This document shows positions 43,590-56,400 of a stretch of DNA of 64,000 bases, piece after piece. The number at the start of each line of letters is the position of its first letter. The first letter of the stretch is position 1. This DNA comes from Haemonchus contortus (taxonomy: Eukaryota > Nematoda > Chromadorea > Rhabditida > Trichostrongylidae). A program made the translations under genes and the position numbers. Where the stretch lies: NCBI GenBank assembly GCA_000469685.2, contig LS997566.1:31490996-31554995 (forward strand), written 5' to 3'. The notes under the pieces were generated by a model. It was given only the letters and a program-made list of their open reading frames with translations, made no database searches and was not told where the DNA came from.

Positions 43590-43672
43590 TATACAGCCAA
43601 ACACACAAGCACGTATACACACCTACAAACCCACCAACACTGCGGCAGACAGATTAAGCAAATTATATATAC
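43590..43672 (+). repeat. Terminus of a satellite-bearing dispersed repeat
   Basis: A CA-rich simple run and GGCAGACAGATTAAG are followed by TTATATATACTAAG. This resembles the 3' ends at 30.36, 32.79 and 55.73 kb. Only the end is recognisable. It sits about 100 bp before the protease start codon. Confidence 0.35.
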
Positions 43673-43771
43673 TAAGATCATAAAATGATATCCAGTATCT
43701 AAAAAATGGGTGTGCCTGATTTCTTCATAAGCTTTTCCTGAATCTGCCACGTGGTTTCGTGGAGGTTTCTT

Positions 43772-46700
43772 ATGAAGCTTGGTATTCTGCTTGCACTGAG
43801 ACTAGTAATAGCGTGTAACTACAAGGTATGTCCAACTAAGCTTTCTTCCTTGAAAGAGCGAATGCTTACTATACAGCCTCCAAAGCCGGAAGAGGTTATG
43901 GTTGCGAAGACAGAGTATCCATTAAAATCGCGATCGAAAAGAGAAGTATCGTGGGATTGGATACGTATTAAAATTGAATACGATCATTCGTTCAATCTGT
44001 AAGCAGTTTTAGATTCATATAACAAACCTAAAGTCTTGAACCTTGATGAGTTGTTGAGTGAAGTTAACCCAAGAACAAGATGGAGAAGTGGAGATGGGAT
44101 TGATGATTTAGCTTTACATACCAGTTTTAGTTGGCAAACTTCCTCTCCTTATCAAGCGAAGGCTTCAACTAGTCTGAATGCGTCTTATCAAGCCAAAGTT
44201 TTGAGAATGTTGGACACACTGTGATCAATTTTTTGCACATAATTAATCAATAATCAGAGAATCAAGCTTTTCAAGAGCTCTTCCACTCCCTTATCCCCTA
44301 CCCAAAGACAGACAGAACTGAAAAATTTTCATCTACCAATAATCTTTCAGTTCCACCTCAAAAACATGCGAAGGTATATGTTACCCCAATGGCCTCATAA
44401 ATCCCAACTCGGAAAGAGTGTTTACATAATTCACTGCTCTCCCACTCATCTTTACCACATTTGCACTGGTTCTGTTATTCACTACGCATAGCTTTCTCTG
44501 TCCCCAGTTGTGAACTCTGCTCAACTGCAGGACTATGTTTGTAGAAAAATTCCTTTTTTCGACGAGATCTCCTACGTTACTTGAGTATGGGAGGTGTTCG
44601 TTTTGGTCACGTCAAACACATTGTTTCTACTGCTTTCCTTATTGAGTGATCTTGATTTTATATAAGAATGTGTCCATACCATTGTGGGTGCTACAGTGCG
44701 TGTCATAAGTAAAAGATAAGTAAAAGACCACCCTCGAATTTGGTATTTACAGGATAAGCAACTAAGCACATATCTTTCTAGCACCACCATTAGATCCATC
44801 ACCTTCAGTAACCCCAAATTCCTGCTTTGCTTTGCTAAACTTTTATATTAACATTTATATAGATTATTTTCTTTTTTTGCCTTTCATGAAGATAGGACCA
44901 CCTCCGACAGACGAAGGTTTCGAAATCTAGTGTAGCGGAATTTGCACTTGGAGGGATCTGTATGGAGAGCATGTATCGCAAATATGTTTGGAAGCAATAT
45001 GCACTTTGCCTCTCGGAGGTCATCTTTGTTTAGAAGAAAAAGCACAAAATCGAAATTTTCGTGATACTGGGTTCAGTACGAGGGGATTTAGAGGGAGAAT
45101 CGTGATATCCTTCGGCTCCGTCCAAATATTCGAGGACTACAGAGCCCCCACGCGGACAGAATGGCCGCGCAAATGAACCGCCAAGAAGAGAGGAGAATGC
45201 CAAGAGCTATTTCGGGCAATATCTTGTCGTTGAACAAAGTTCGATCGGAGTGGGGTCTCTCGGTGTCCAAAACTGCAGAACGGAGAGATAAAACTACCGT
45301 GAAAAAGAACAGCAGCATTGTCAGAGCAGCAATGAAGAGGGCTCCGAGGCTTACCGACCACCACAAGAAGTTACGACTTGAATCTGCGAAGTTGAATTTG
45401 GGAGAGACTGGACGAACGTCAGCTTAACTTACCGATTAGCCATACGATCAAATACTCACGTTCAGTTCGTATTTTTTGATGAAAAAAAGTCAGTTTGGAA
45501 GGCCGCGATGTTTACAACTACTACTGGCATGATTTACGAAAAGTGCCGATCAGTTCTAGTCCTCGCCATTGGAGAAGAGAGGAAAACCGTACTTCTGCAA
45601 AGATGTCGGGCTGGAGCTTGCTCTAGTGGCTTCCAAAATGGACTCCAACTCCAATGACTTTCAGAGAGACTTACAAAGGCACGCGGTGCCATTTCTGAGC
45701 CGGCGACGTGATCCTGACTGCGTTTTTCAACAGGACAGTGCTGCGATACACGTTATCATTCCTGAAGACTCCCTTCCCTTCCCAAAATTTCGAAGTTCTG
45801 ACATGGGCAGCTTGCAGCTCCGATCTGAACCCTATGGGGAATCTGTGGGCATCGTTATAAAAAAGTTATGCGAAAAACCGTCAGTTCCAGATGATAGAAG
45901 AGCTCAAGCAAGCAGTAGGAATCTTGGAATGAAATTTCCGGCGAAGTTTATTGGGAAACTTGTTTCGAATATGCCATGCCATGAATAGGCTATTCGATAT
46001 TGGGCTAGAACAGGGAAGACCTATCGACTACTGAATGTTTTTTGTCGTTACTAAAGGTAATTCTTTTAAATTCTCAAAGTTATCTTATACTTATGAAACG
46101 GCGCAAAATTGAAGAGTTATTTATGAAAATGCTATGCTAGAAGTTGATTGGGAAAATGTCCGTGCGTGGGGTTATTCAGGGTGATGAATCTGATAGTAGT
46201 GCTTAAAACGTATCTGCTTCGGTGCTTATCGTTTCAACACCAAATTTGAGGATGATCTTATACTTATGAAACGTAATGTATTCTCGCATTTTCGCTGGAC
46301 AGAGGCTGCTTTCATAATTGCCCTGACTTCTACTTTTCGAATCTCTTTACTGGAGTCCTATCGCAAGTGCGTACCATCATCTTCCATGATTAAGGGTTAG
46401 GAATCGCTAATGTGGAGCTCGTGAGTCTCATTAAAGACCTTTACTGGATCCCTTAAACTTCGTTCAAGCTACCGTCGCGTCCAGGATATCCGGAGTGATG
46501 TGCTCTTCCTATGGAATTTCAAAACGAGCTATTTTCTTTACAATGTTCCAGAGCCGGTAATTCTGATCTTGATGTCGTTCAGCCGCCGTCCTTTCTATGT
46601 TAGCATGTTATCACATTTTCGTAGTTCATTGTGGAGCTGCTCCCTCTCTCCGTCCAAAATTCAAAGTATCTATCCGCTTGTTTGAGTGAGACATCCTGCT

Positions 46701-49700
46701 CAGAACATCCGCGAGTGTTCCAAATGTTCCGTCAGGGTGACGTAACAGCTTTATTACCAATCATATTTGCGACTTCAATCAGTATATTTGTTATTTGGAC
46801 TTCTACATTAGCAGCCAAGTCGTGGTCCAGCCGCTGTTAAGGGTAATATCTGCAGTTTTTAGGGGAAGCGGTTTTTATTTTGGCGAGATTCGAATTCATA
46901 GCTTTCCTTGCTCATTGTCAAGGAATTATACATAAGTATATTCAAGAATACGAAAATGCTAGCATAAGGGTTGGACTCCGAAGTTGTTTATGTGCTGAGA
47001 CCTTTTCAGTTTCATGCATATGTTGTTCTGAATTTTTCAGGCTTAATGAAGAGATTAAGGAGATGGTAGAAGAGCTTGTCAAAGGTGCCCGTCATTTTTT
47101 TGAAACCACAGTGAAAGTAAATCGTCTCACCAGCTTGCAATTGCCTCCGTGGGTGAAGATCTATACTTATTAAAATGTTGAGTTAGTAGCACTAATATGA
47201 TTCAACTCATATTCATTACTTAAATTCATAAAAAATGGCTCAACCCTTATTTGCTACCGGTAGGTGACCTCGATTTCATCTTCGACAGCATCAGAACTCT
47301 GGTACGTCGGATTTTGATGTTACGTGCGAGTCTTCAAAAGGACGATTGGAAGGCTGAGGTACTCAGCATTGTGCCTAATCTAAACCGCGATAATCTACTT
47401 GACACGATGATGCTATTATTCACATGAGCAATTATACAAGCAATTACAGCAACAAAAAAAATTTGGGGAACTTCACACACATCGACACATTAGGGTAAGC
47501 ATACATACACATATTGTGTAGAAAATATTGTCTAGCGATAGAAATCCTTCTTTTCTTCCACCTCATCCGAAACTGCTAGTGGAGATACCATGAAGGAGGT
47601 AAAAAAAAGGCTGATTCCATTTTTAGAGCGATAGATATGCGATAGTTATGTAAACTTATACTGCTATGTAACTTCTAGCTTGGAGGAGAAGTCGTTTCTA
47701 ATTGAGAGACGTTCAAAGATTCGGTTAGCATAGACGTTGCGTACTCAACTTTTGTGTTTTAAGCCCAGCCTCATCCTTTATTACGATCCCCACTCAAATA
47801 AGACTAGCATGGGTAACGGAACTTCTCTCCGAATTCCCACGGTCTGCGGCAGTGGTTCCGCGGCGACTCTCCGTATCCTTTCATTGGAAATTCAATCTTT
47901 AACTTCATAGCGCGCCATCGCTGCAGCGAGCGCGACATACCGTTCGGGGAGAAGATGCCAGACCCGGAATAACATGAGTGTCATAATGTGACAGCCTCTA
48001 ATCTAGCTGCACTCTTGAAACGTCAATCACTGATCTTACAACTACAACCACTACGGCTATTCGACATTCTCCTGTTGCTCTTGGATATCAGCTTCAACGT
48101 TCCGAAGTCCTTACCGTTTCTTAATGCTCATCTAAAACAGCTGACCCATGCTAATCACAACATTGAGGTCCTCATCCTCAATATTGTCGTGTTCTGTTAG
48201 ATAGCAAGAGTTGTGTCTTGCGAGACTTACCTAGTCTTTGAGGCTTCAATCCCTTCTGACAGTTAGTTAATACCAATTTCCTCAATATCTAGGATATACC
48301 GTAGTTATACGCGATTTACATAAATTTTTGATCTTCATTCTTGAAAAATACATGTTGGCTAACCTCAACCCTACCAATCGAAACACAAATCTACATGGAC
48401 TTTATCATCTGCTTCAGCGGGTAACACATAGTGAGCCTAACTTCTGCTGCAAATAACTTTATACTTTTTGAGCAGATAAACTATTGTCAAGTTCTCTCGA
48501 CCTAATCCTGGTCGATGCAGATTTTCGATTAATTTCAAGAAATTGCTAAGGAACACGAGAAAGTGTAGTTGACTGGGATGTATCCAGCGGATACGGTTTA
48601 GGAGATGAATTGTCGAGTTCCAGTCCGCTGAGCGTTCGCAGCACCATGCATGACGTGAGGAGAGCGTCGTGTATGATGTAATGAGAGCCTTTTTTGTCCC
48701 CCAACTTTTGGGCACATTTGCTGTATTTTCTGTGTGTCCTTATCTACTGCATCCTGAAAAGTTGCAACTGAAAAAATCGCAATTACATAAAGAAGAAAGT
48801 TGTCGGCATCTACGATTCGGTGCTCTCTATTTGGAGAGTAGAGAGAAGCTATGTTTCATTCCAAGCACACCATCAATCGTCTTCGGTTGCTATCTTCCTG
48901 CCCAGCTTGATTTCATGGCGACGTAGAGTCCGCTGTACTTGCACGTTACCTACACTTCCTTTCATCTGCAGCATCCATACTCGATTTACGGCGAGATCCT
49001 TCCTAATTAGGTGACTGTTCCATTAGGTCTCCTCTTGGTCGATTCCCTTGTTTTCCTCACAGGAAGATCCCACGTCCCAGAACATGTTACTATCATCGTA
49101 GAGGGAGTGGTGCAGTATATCGATGAATCTCGATCACTTTGGCTGGTACCAGTTGCTAAATGATCGTTCGACAGAAGTGAAAGGCCACGAACATCACTTA
49201 ACCTGACTTCGCAACAGTTAAACTCAACATCATGTCCCCATTCTATATGAGAAAGTACTGCTCCTCCACGCATCTGGGATATTTCCTTATGTGATCATCG
49301 TGATCACGTGCTTTCCGAGCGTGTTCCGTGCCTTGATTGCTAGCCCAATCGTGCCCTCTAGGTCTTCACCTTCGCTGTTGCAGGACAGAGCTGCCCTTTG
49401 TTCAGTATGCGATAGGATCAGCCGTCACCTCTCTTTGATAGTTGGTGCAGGGTAACGTTCCCCACTCAAGAGCACATTCCAGCGCACTCCCCTCCCACAC
49501 TCAACTTCAAAAGGCTTCCTCAGAACTACAAAACACAAGTGTAGTCGCGCGTCTGAACCATCAACGCGGATGTGGGGGATTTTGAAAAAACTTCCAAAGC
49601 CTCTTCACTACCTGTTCTCCTCATGATGCTTCAGATATGTAGACTTCCTCACATCTATCTAGCTTACCCGACAGATTTTAGACTCTGATTGAGGGTGTAC

Positions 49701-50409
49701 CGCACACGTAGGTCTGGAGGGGTTACCCTAACATCCTGTCGTCTGAAAGAAAAAACTGCCATAAATCCGAACAGTGCTATGGTTGATACTACTGAGATAG
49801 GGCGACATAGAACTGCCGAGTATACACAACAGAAGTTATGCAATGGATCGAAAGAAGCCTAGAAAAAGTCGAAAAAAAATTGCTTTTGCTTTCAAGCCTA
49901 TGCGAGATTCAGAAGTCGAAGATTTTCCAGTCGCTGCAAAGGTAGATCTGGGAAATTCCAAAACAGAACGGTTTGTGCAGGACTTTGTGAGAAGAGGTGT
50001 GGAAGAGCTCTTGCACCCCAGAGTGCTCACTATTTTGGGGTATGTTTTTCAATAATGAATCGCTCACTCGGCTGTAATCGTTAAGAGAAGGCCTTCCATT
50101 TCGATTGGCTGAGATATGTAGCTATGAGGTATCGCTTACTGGCCTAAATTTTCATTGCACTCTTGCCATTTGTGATTGCAATCGTGCCCCCCCCCCCTTT
50201 TTTTTATGTGAAAAGATGGGCATCGTCTGCTTCGTGAGACAGGAAAAAATTGTTCTCACGAGTCAGTCTTGCCGAATATGTAAATGAAATAAAAGTCAAG
50301 TATGGGAACTCATTAGAAAGAACTCGAGATACAGTAGTTTGATCTGACCAAAGGACAGAGAAGCAAGTTTATGAGGACTTGGATTCTTTCACAGTGAGAA
50401 TGATCAGTT

Positions 50410-50440
<31 letters not shown>

Positions 50441-53400
50441 TCTACTGCACTCATGGTGCAATTATGTCAATATGATTAGAGAAGTGTTTAGTGTTGCACA
50501 TGCTATGACGGAACCAACGACTGTAATAGGAATCAAGGCAATTGTGGAGGTACGGCAAATTTTCGTGACGCTTATTCTTATATTGAACGGTGAGGAATGC
50601 GTTTGAAGTTTGTTTACCCAGGAGTTGAGAGATTACTAGCGTCTGGCATTACCCAATAGGTAAGTAGTAAAGCATTGTATGAAATTCTTCGGCAGAGGTT
50701 TGAATAGGTTGGAGCAGCAACTCTTAATTGTATTTTGGACCACAGCATCTACAAGAAAATCCGTAATCAACTTTAGAAACCAAAAATTGATTTTCAAGGA
50801 ATGCGAAGGTCTATTTTAGGCAAAGACAGCAAATATGAAAGATGCATATTATGTTGTAGGTGACGAGTTCGAGTACTCATGTGTATACATTTGTTTTCTT
50901 GAAACTTCTTCCATAAGCTCAGTGAATACTGCTACAATACCCACCCTAATTATTCAAAAAAAGGCGAAAAAGACGCGGATTCGCGTCTTTTTCGTCTTTT
51001 CTCTATAACTAGGTGAGTTTACACTTTTTTCATGTATGATGTTATATAGTTCGACTCAGCTCGTCGAGGTCTATAAAATGGTGACTTCAAAATTTGGAAA
51101 ACTTTGACTTTTAAGTCCTCGGTCCAGCGAAGTTCCTGGGGGTACGTCATTAGCGGCGACGCTCGCCATAATTATAACCAGAAGGCATTCTCCTCAATTG
51201 AAAGTATTCAGTGAGTTGTAGGGCAGCTGTCATATTTGAAAACTGAGCAGAAAGTAGACCATTGCATTATTCATGCTTTTCTGATCATTTTGATACCAAT
51301 TTTTTCGAAATGGACGAATTCAGTCGTGCACCATTCTTGAACGATAGCGACTTTTTAATTTGAGAAATAGCAAATATGAGTTGATTCTCAATGCTAGTAA
51401 ATGATCTACCTACACTTCAGAAATAGTGGTTCCCTACAGTATGCATATTGTATGCACGAGTTCAATAGTAACAGAGTTTTTATCGTCCAAATTCCGGTTT
51501 GCGGCATATTTTCGCACAAGACACACGTTTTCTTGCGTTTTCAAGTAGGATTTTCGATGTTCATGAGGAAGTTACGCCTATCATCGAAAGTGTTCATATA
51601 AACGTTTTGTGAATAACCACAGATATGAGTAATAGTTACTTGTTTGGATCCTCACGCTTCATAAATAGCTTCCGATCTCAGCCCAAAGCACAGGAGACTG
51701 AACCACATATTTTTTATTTGAAGTAAACGTATGAAATCCTACACCGTTAAAATCCATTTCCAAAAAGCTATTCAGCGGTATAAAAATCACTTGACGAATC
51801 ACACTTCGAATTAACACCTTTAGCACCATAATTCCATTCTACTCCGCCACTCGGCCACTCAATTAGGCATGTGGCTTGAGTGGCCGAGGCAGCATATTGA
51901 TTGATTGCCTGTTTGCTTTGATGTGCGCCATCAATCGAACATTCCTAGAAATTTGCTCTCGTGAATGAATGTGCACAGTTCTAACGCGCAACTGTTTCAC
52001 CTCGCTTTGCAAGACAAGATGATTTTCAAGAAATGTAAGTTTTTTGTGACAACTCCTCCCACAACGCGAATTTTTCATAGTAATTGTGGATATTCTTGTG
52101 TTTGCAACAAAAACTTTGCAACTTGAATAATTGTATCACTATCATGCTCACTAGTAAGAGATAATAGCGGCTGCATTTGAATGTGTAGGTTGTAAAATAG
52201 TTTACGACTGCGGCACCATTAGTATGCAGGCTATTGTCGAGGTGCGAAGAAACTCCTTCGGTAATTACTGTGGGAGCCGCTAAGGTCGAGGGACAATACC
52301 TGGGATCGACTCAAGGTGCTGTAACAGCTTCTGTGGAAAGACGATGCATCATCGGCTCCCAGGAACGTACAAGGTGGAAATGATACAAATGCAAACGAGA
52401 AATACGACCATCACTTCATAAAATGAATTCCAAAAGTATGACTCAACCCCAGTAGAAAAGAAATATCGTAATCTCCAAAGTGTGGTTTATTGGAAACAGT
52501 TGCGTGTTAGAATTGTGCACATTCAATCACGAGAACAAATTTCTAAGATTGTTCGATTGATGGCGCACATCAAAGCAAACAGGCAATCAATCAATATGCT
52601 GCCTCGGCCACTCGAGCCACATGCCTAATTGAGTGGCCGAGTGGCGGAGTAGAATGGAATTATGGCGCTAAAGGTGTTAATTCGAAGTGTGATTCGTTAA
52701 GTGATTTTTATACCGCAGAATAGCTTTTTGGAAATGGATTTTAACGGTGTAGGATTTCATACGTTTACTTCAAATAAAAAATATGTGGTTCAGTCTCCTG
52801 TGCTTTGGGCTGAGATCGGAAGTTATTTATGAAGCGTGAGGATCCAAACAAGTAACTATTACTCATATCCGTGGTTATTCACAAAACGTTTAGTATGAAC
52901 ACTTTCGATGATAGGCGTAACTTCCTCATGAACACCGAAAATCCTACTTGAAAACGCAAGAAAACGTGTGTTTTGTGCGAAAATATGCCGCAAACCGGAA
53001 TTTGGACGATAGAAACTCTGTTACTATTGAACTCGTGCATACAATATGCATACTGTAGGGAACCACTATTTCTGAAATGTAGGTAGATCATTTACTAGCA
53101 TTGAGAATCAACTCATATTTGCTATTTCTCAAATTAAAAAGTCGCTATCGTTCAAGAATGGTGCACGACTGAATTCGTCCATTTCAAAAAAAAAATGGTA
53201 TCAAAATGATCAGAAAAGCATGAATAATGCAATGGTCTACTTTCTGCTTAGTTTTCAAATATGACAGCTGCCCCACAACTCACTGAATACTTTCAATTGA
53301 GGAGAATGCCTTCTGGTTATAATTATGGCGAGCGTCGCCGCTAATGACGTACCCCCAGGAACTTCGGTGGACCGAGGACTTAAAAATCAAAGTTTTCCAA

Positions 53401-56400
53401 ATTTTGAACTCACCATTTTATAGACCTCGACGAGCTGAGTCGAACTATATAACATCATACGCGAAAAAAGTGTAAACTCACCTAGTTATAGAGAAAAGAC
53501 GAAAAAGACGCGAATCCGCGTCTTTTTCGTCTTTTGTATTTGGTATTGTATTTGGTTTTTCTCCCCACGATCACCTCGTTCGTATGTTCCGGTTCTCAGG
53601 CCATTGACAGTAGTTGTTGTTAATTGTCTTTACTACCGACAGATATCATATTGCTGAAGTTGTTCAGTCAATACAAAAAAACAGATTTCTAACTTCACTA
53701 CATGAGAATCTTACCAATTTATTTGTTTATTTGCTCTACTTCGGCAATCAGATTGGTAATGAGTGCCTAATCAGTCATCCCAATCATGGGGTCAGAATTA
53801 CGGTCACGAAATAGCCTTAGACAAGGGTTATGACCAATGCTTTGTGTAAGGCTGAATGTGTTATCACTCTGACAACTTTACTCTTTATTGCCACGGTCTC
53901 AATTTGCGAAGGGTCTTCCATATCACTATCGTAATCATAACAATTGAGAGATTCGCGGAGGGACAGCCACAGACAAATGTGTTGAGCACATCCCGAATGA
54001 CTACTATGAGTATGGAAAAATATCAATACGCCTTCATAACCAAGGCACTTTCTTTATAGAAAACTTCAAAGGCAGTTAGTACTGCCTCGCAGCCTTCATA
54101 ACAAACCTGTTGATAATATATCTTCTTGATCAGATAAAAAAATATTGTTCAACAAAGGACCTCAATGCAGGAACACGGTACTAAATTCAGAAGTAATGTT
54201 TACAGAAAAAGCTTTTGTGAAAGTTCAGAACCCATTTGCTCTCCGAAACAAAGATGTAGATAGACAACCCCACCGGAGAGAGGTTCTCTCCAGAGTCGGG
54301 GGTCCTCTCGAAAAGAAAAGATTTGTATAGGTGACCAGGAGAAACTCGTAGTACGGATCCCATAGATTCATTTCCGCAATTACATAGTCTAGAAATCATC
54401 GTTAAGGGAGGATGATCGACACCGATTTCGTTCTCTTTGTAACAGTGACGGAGAGGCATTGTGAAGGAGTCTTAGCTTACGCTTACCATTGCGTAACTGA
54501 CGAAGTCACCAATAGGTAAGAATCGAATTTAACTCGAAGAATTGAACTTTTTTCGCCATTCCAGAGGATGGCTGTGCCATTCTATTAGGAACTCGTAGTA
54601 CCCCAATATTTTAAAGTGCAGGACGGAAATTGCTTTCCCTGTCCTCAGACCTACATCTCACCTTCATTGATAAAATTTTGCACAGTAACGATGTGGCATG
54701 CAGTTTGGTCCCATTCTACTGTCCATACACCTGCCAAATTTGCAACGCCCTAAGCCTAAGGGGAACAGGCTTAAGAATTCCCAATCAAACACTTACATCG
54801 AAGAACTCACAGACACACATAGCACATTATAAATATACCAGTTGGGCTATGCATGGTTATGCATGCATTGTGTGTACACAAGCGATCATCCGTAGGCTTA
54901 AAACTTCTGCAGGTAATTTACCAGGTGATATCGAATTCCCGCGCAAACAGACAGACAGACACATCGAATAGAGGATCCTTCATTGAGCCACAAATTATGC
55001 TAGGTAGCGGTCGTAACCAAATAGCAAGAAATGAACAGAATCCTCTTCTGCATATCGTAGTGAATATGTGTCTAGCATTGCACTTACCACTCACTTTTGT
55101 CACCCGACTTTACCATCCTGTCTTTTTTTGTGAAACATACTGAGCAGCCAATGCTGCATCGTCAGTACCGAGGGATCACGATTTTGATCAGTAAGGGGTT
55201 CTCTTAGGCCCCTTATCTTCTCTTACCAATTAATACCGATACTTGTCATCGATCCCGTCATACACCACTCATTAAAATGTCGAGGTTTCTTTTAACTTTT
55301 AATATGAAAAGCTGTAATCCTACCAAATTTTAACACTCTAGGTCTACGGAAAAAGAAGTTACTAATTTCCGCCCGAGCATTTACTTCGCGCAAAACCGGC
55401 CACCTGTGGACGGAGTCTGGCCTACCACCTGCCACAAGTGTTCTCATCCTGTCGCTTGTACTCCTACCAAATTTCAGTGCTCTAGGTCCATTGAAAGGGT
55501 TTTTAGCTATTTGTGGTCGGAAGTTTCTACCGCTCACGCTTCGTCCTCTGTGGGCAGAGTCTGGTACTGCTGTCTGCCATGAGTATTCCAATCCCGTCAC
55601 ATGTACTCCTACCGAATTTCATCGTTGTAGGTCCACAGGAATAGGAGTTATGAAGTCAAATACACACACACATACACATACACATACACACAAATACACC
55701 GAAAACCAACAGACACAGTTAACGAATTATATAAATTAGGATAGAAGGACAGGAACAGCTAACTCTCTAGCTATCTCCAGATGCCTCACGATTTCCAATG
55801 TATTGATTTGGAAAAAATCCACGTTTTTAGCAAGTTCCTCTGATCAGCTGGGGGCACCAATTGCAGTGCACTTGCTAAGGTTTACATGTTAGGAATGACA
55901 TATGTACCATTGTGAGCAACTTTAGACATTTGTTTGACAGGCCAGTGGCAGGTTATATGAATATTTGTCCAAAATTGCTTCATTCGATGGAATCGCATAA
56001 GTTTGGTGAATATATGAGCGTCATCAAGCACGAAATCATTCACACATTAGTGTTCTCGCCACTGCTTTTCCAATACTTCCCAGGAGCTGGTAAGCAGGAG
56101 AGGTAGGAAGGTTTATTTTGTAATCCGGCAACAATTCCTCCGAAACCTCAACTTATGCCTACTTCTTGAGAATACAGGAAAACACAACTTTTTTGGGACC
56201 TTTTCTCGCTTCGCCGCTTTCTCTAAAAATTTTTTGATAAGTGTTTCGGAATTAAAACTTCAAAATTTTTCTCGGAATTCAAAAACGGAAGTTCTTTCTG
56301 GATACAACTCGGCAAAAATGTTTGAGTAGGAAATCCGCAACGTTCTAAAGCCAAAGAGCTTGAAGCGGTGTTGAGACTATCAATTCACAGTCATCGAACC

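Larger units (their letters stand above)
39788..43771. other. Divergent intergenic region between receptor and protease genes
   Basis: The receptor reads leftward from 39787 and the protease rightward from 43772, so both promoters should lie here. Contents recognised: a 38-bp tandem duplication, one MITE at 41 kb, TTAA-MITE copy C, and a repeat terminus near 43.6 kb. I see no convincing exon. No core promoter motif can be named with confidence. Confidence 0.55.
47149..55940. other. 8.8 kb gap between identified protease exons
   Basis: The family normally has a Cys-rich segment between the [11 protein letters not shown] and RPVAG exons, so one or more exons should lie here. I could not identify them among the short open frames. 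The stretch holds a MITE, a small open frame at 49843, a (TTTA)n run, the 2.6 kb palindrome and two satellite-bearing repeats. Confidence 0.5.

Noticed and set aside
51401..53091. Two nearly identical frames in opposite orientation ([13 protein letters not shown]...)
   Set aside because: They are the mirrored arms of the palindrome, not a gene pair. No domain and no splice context.
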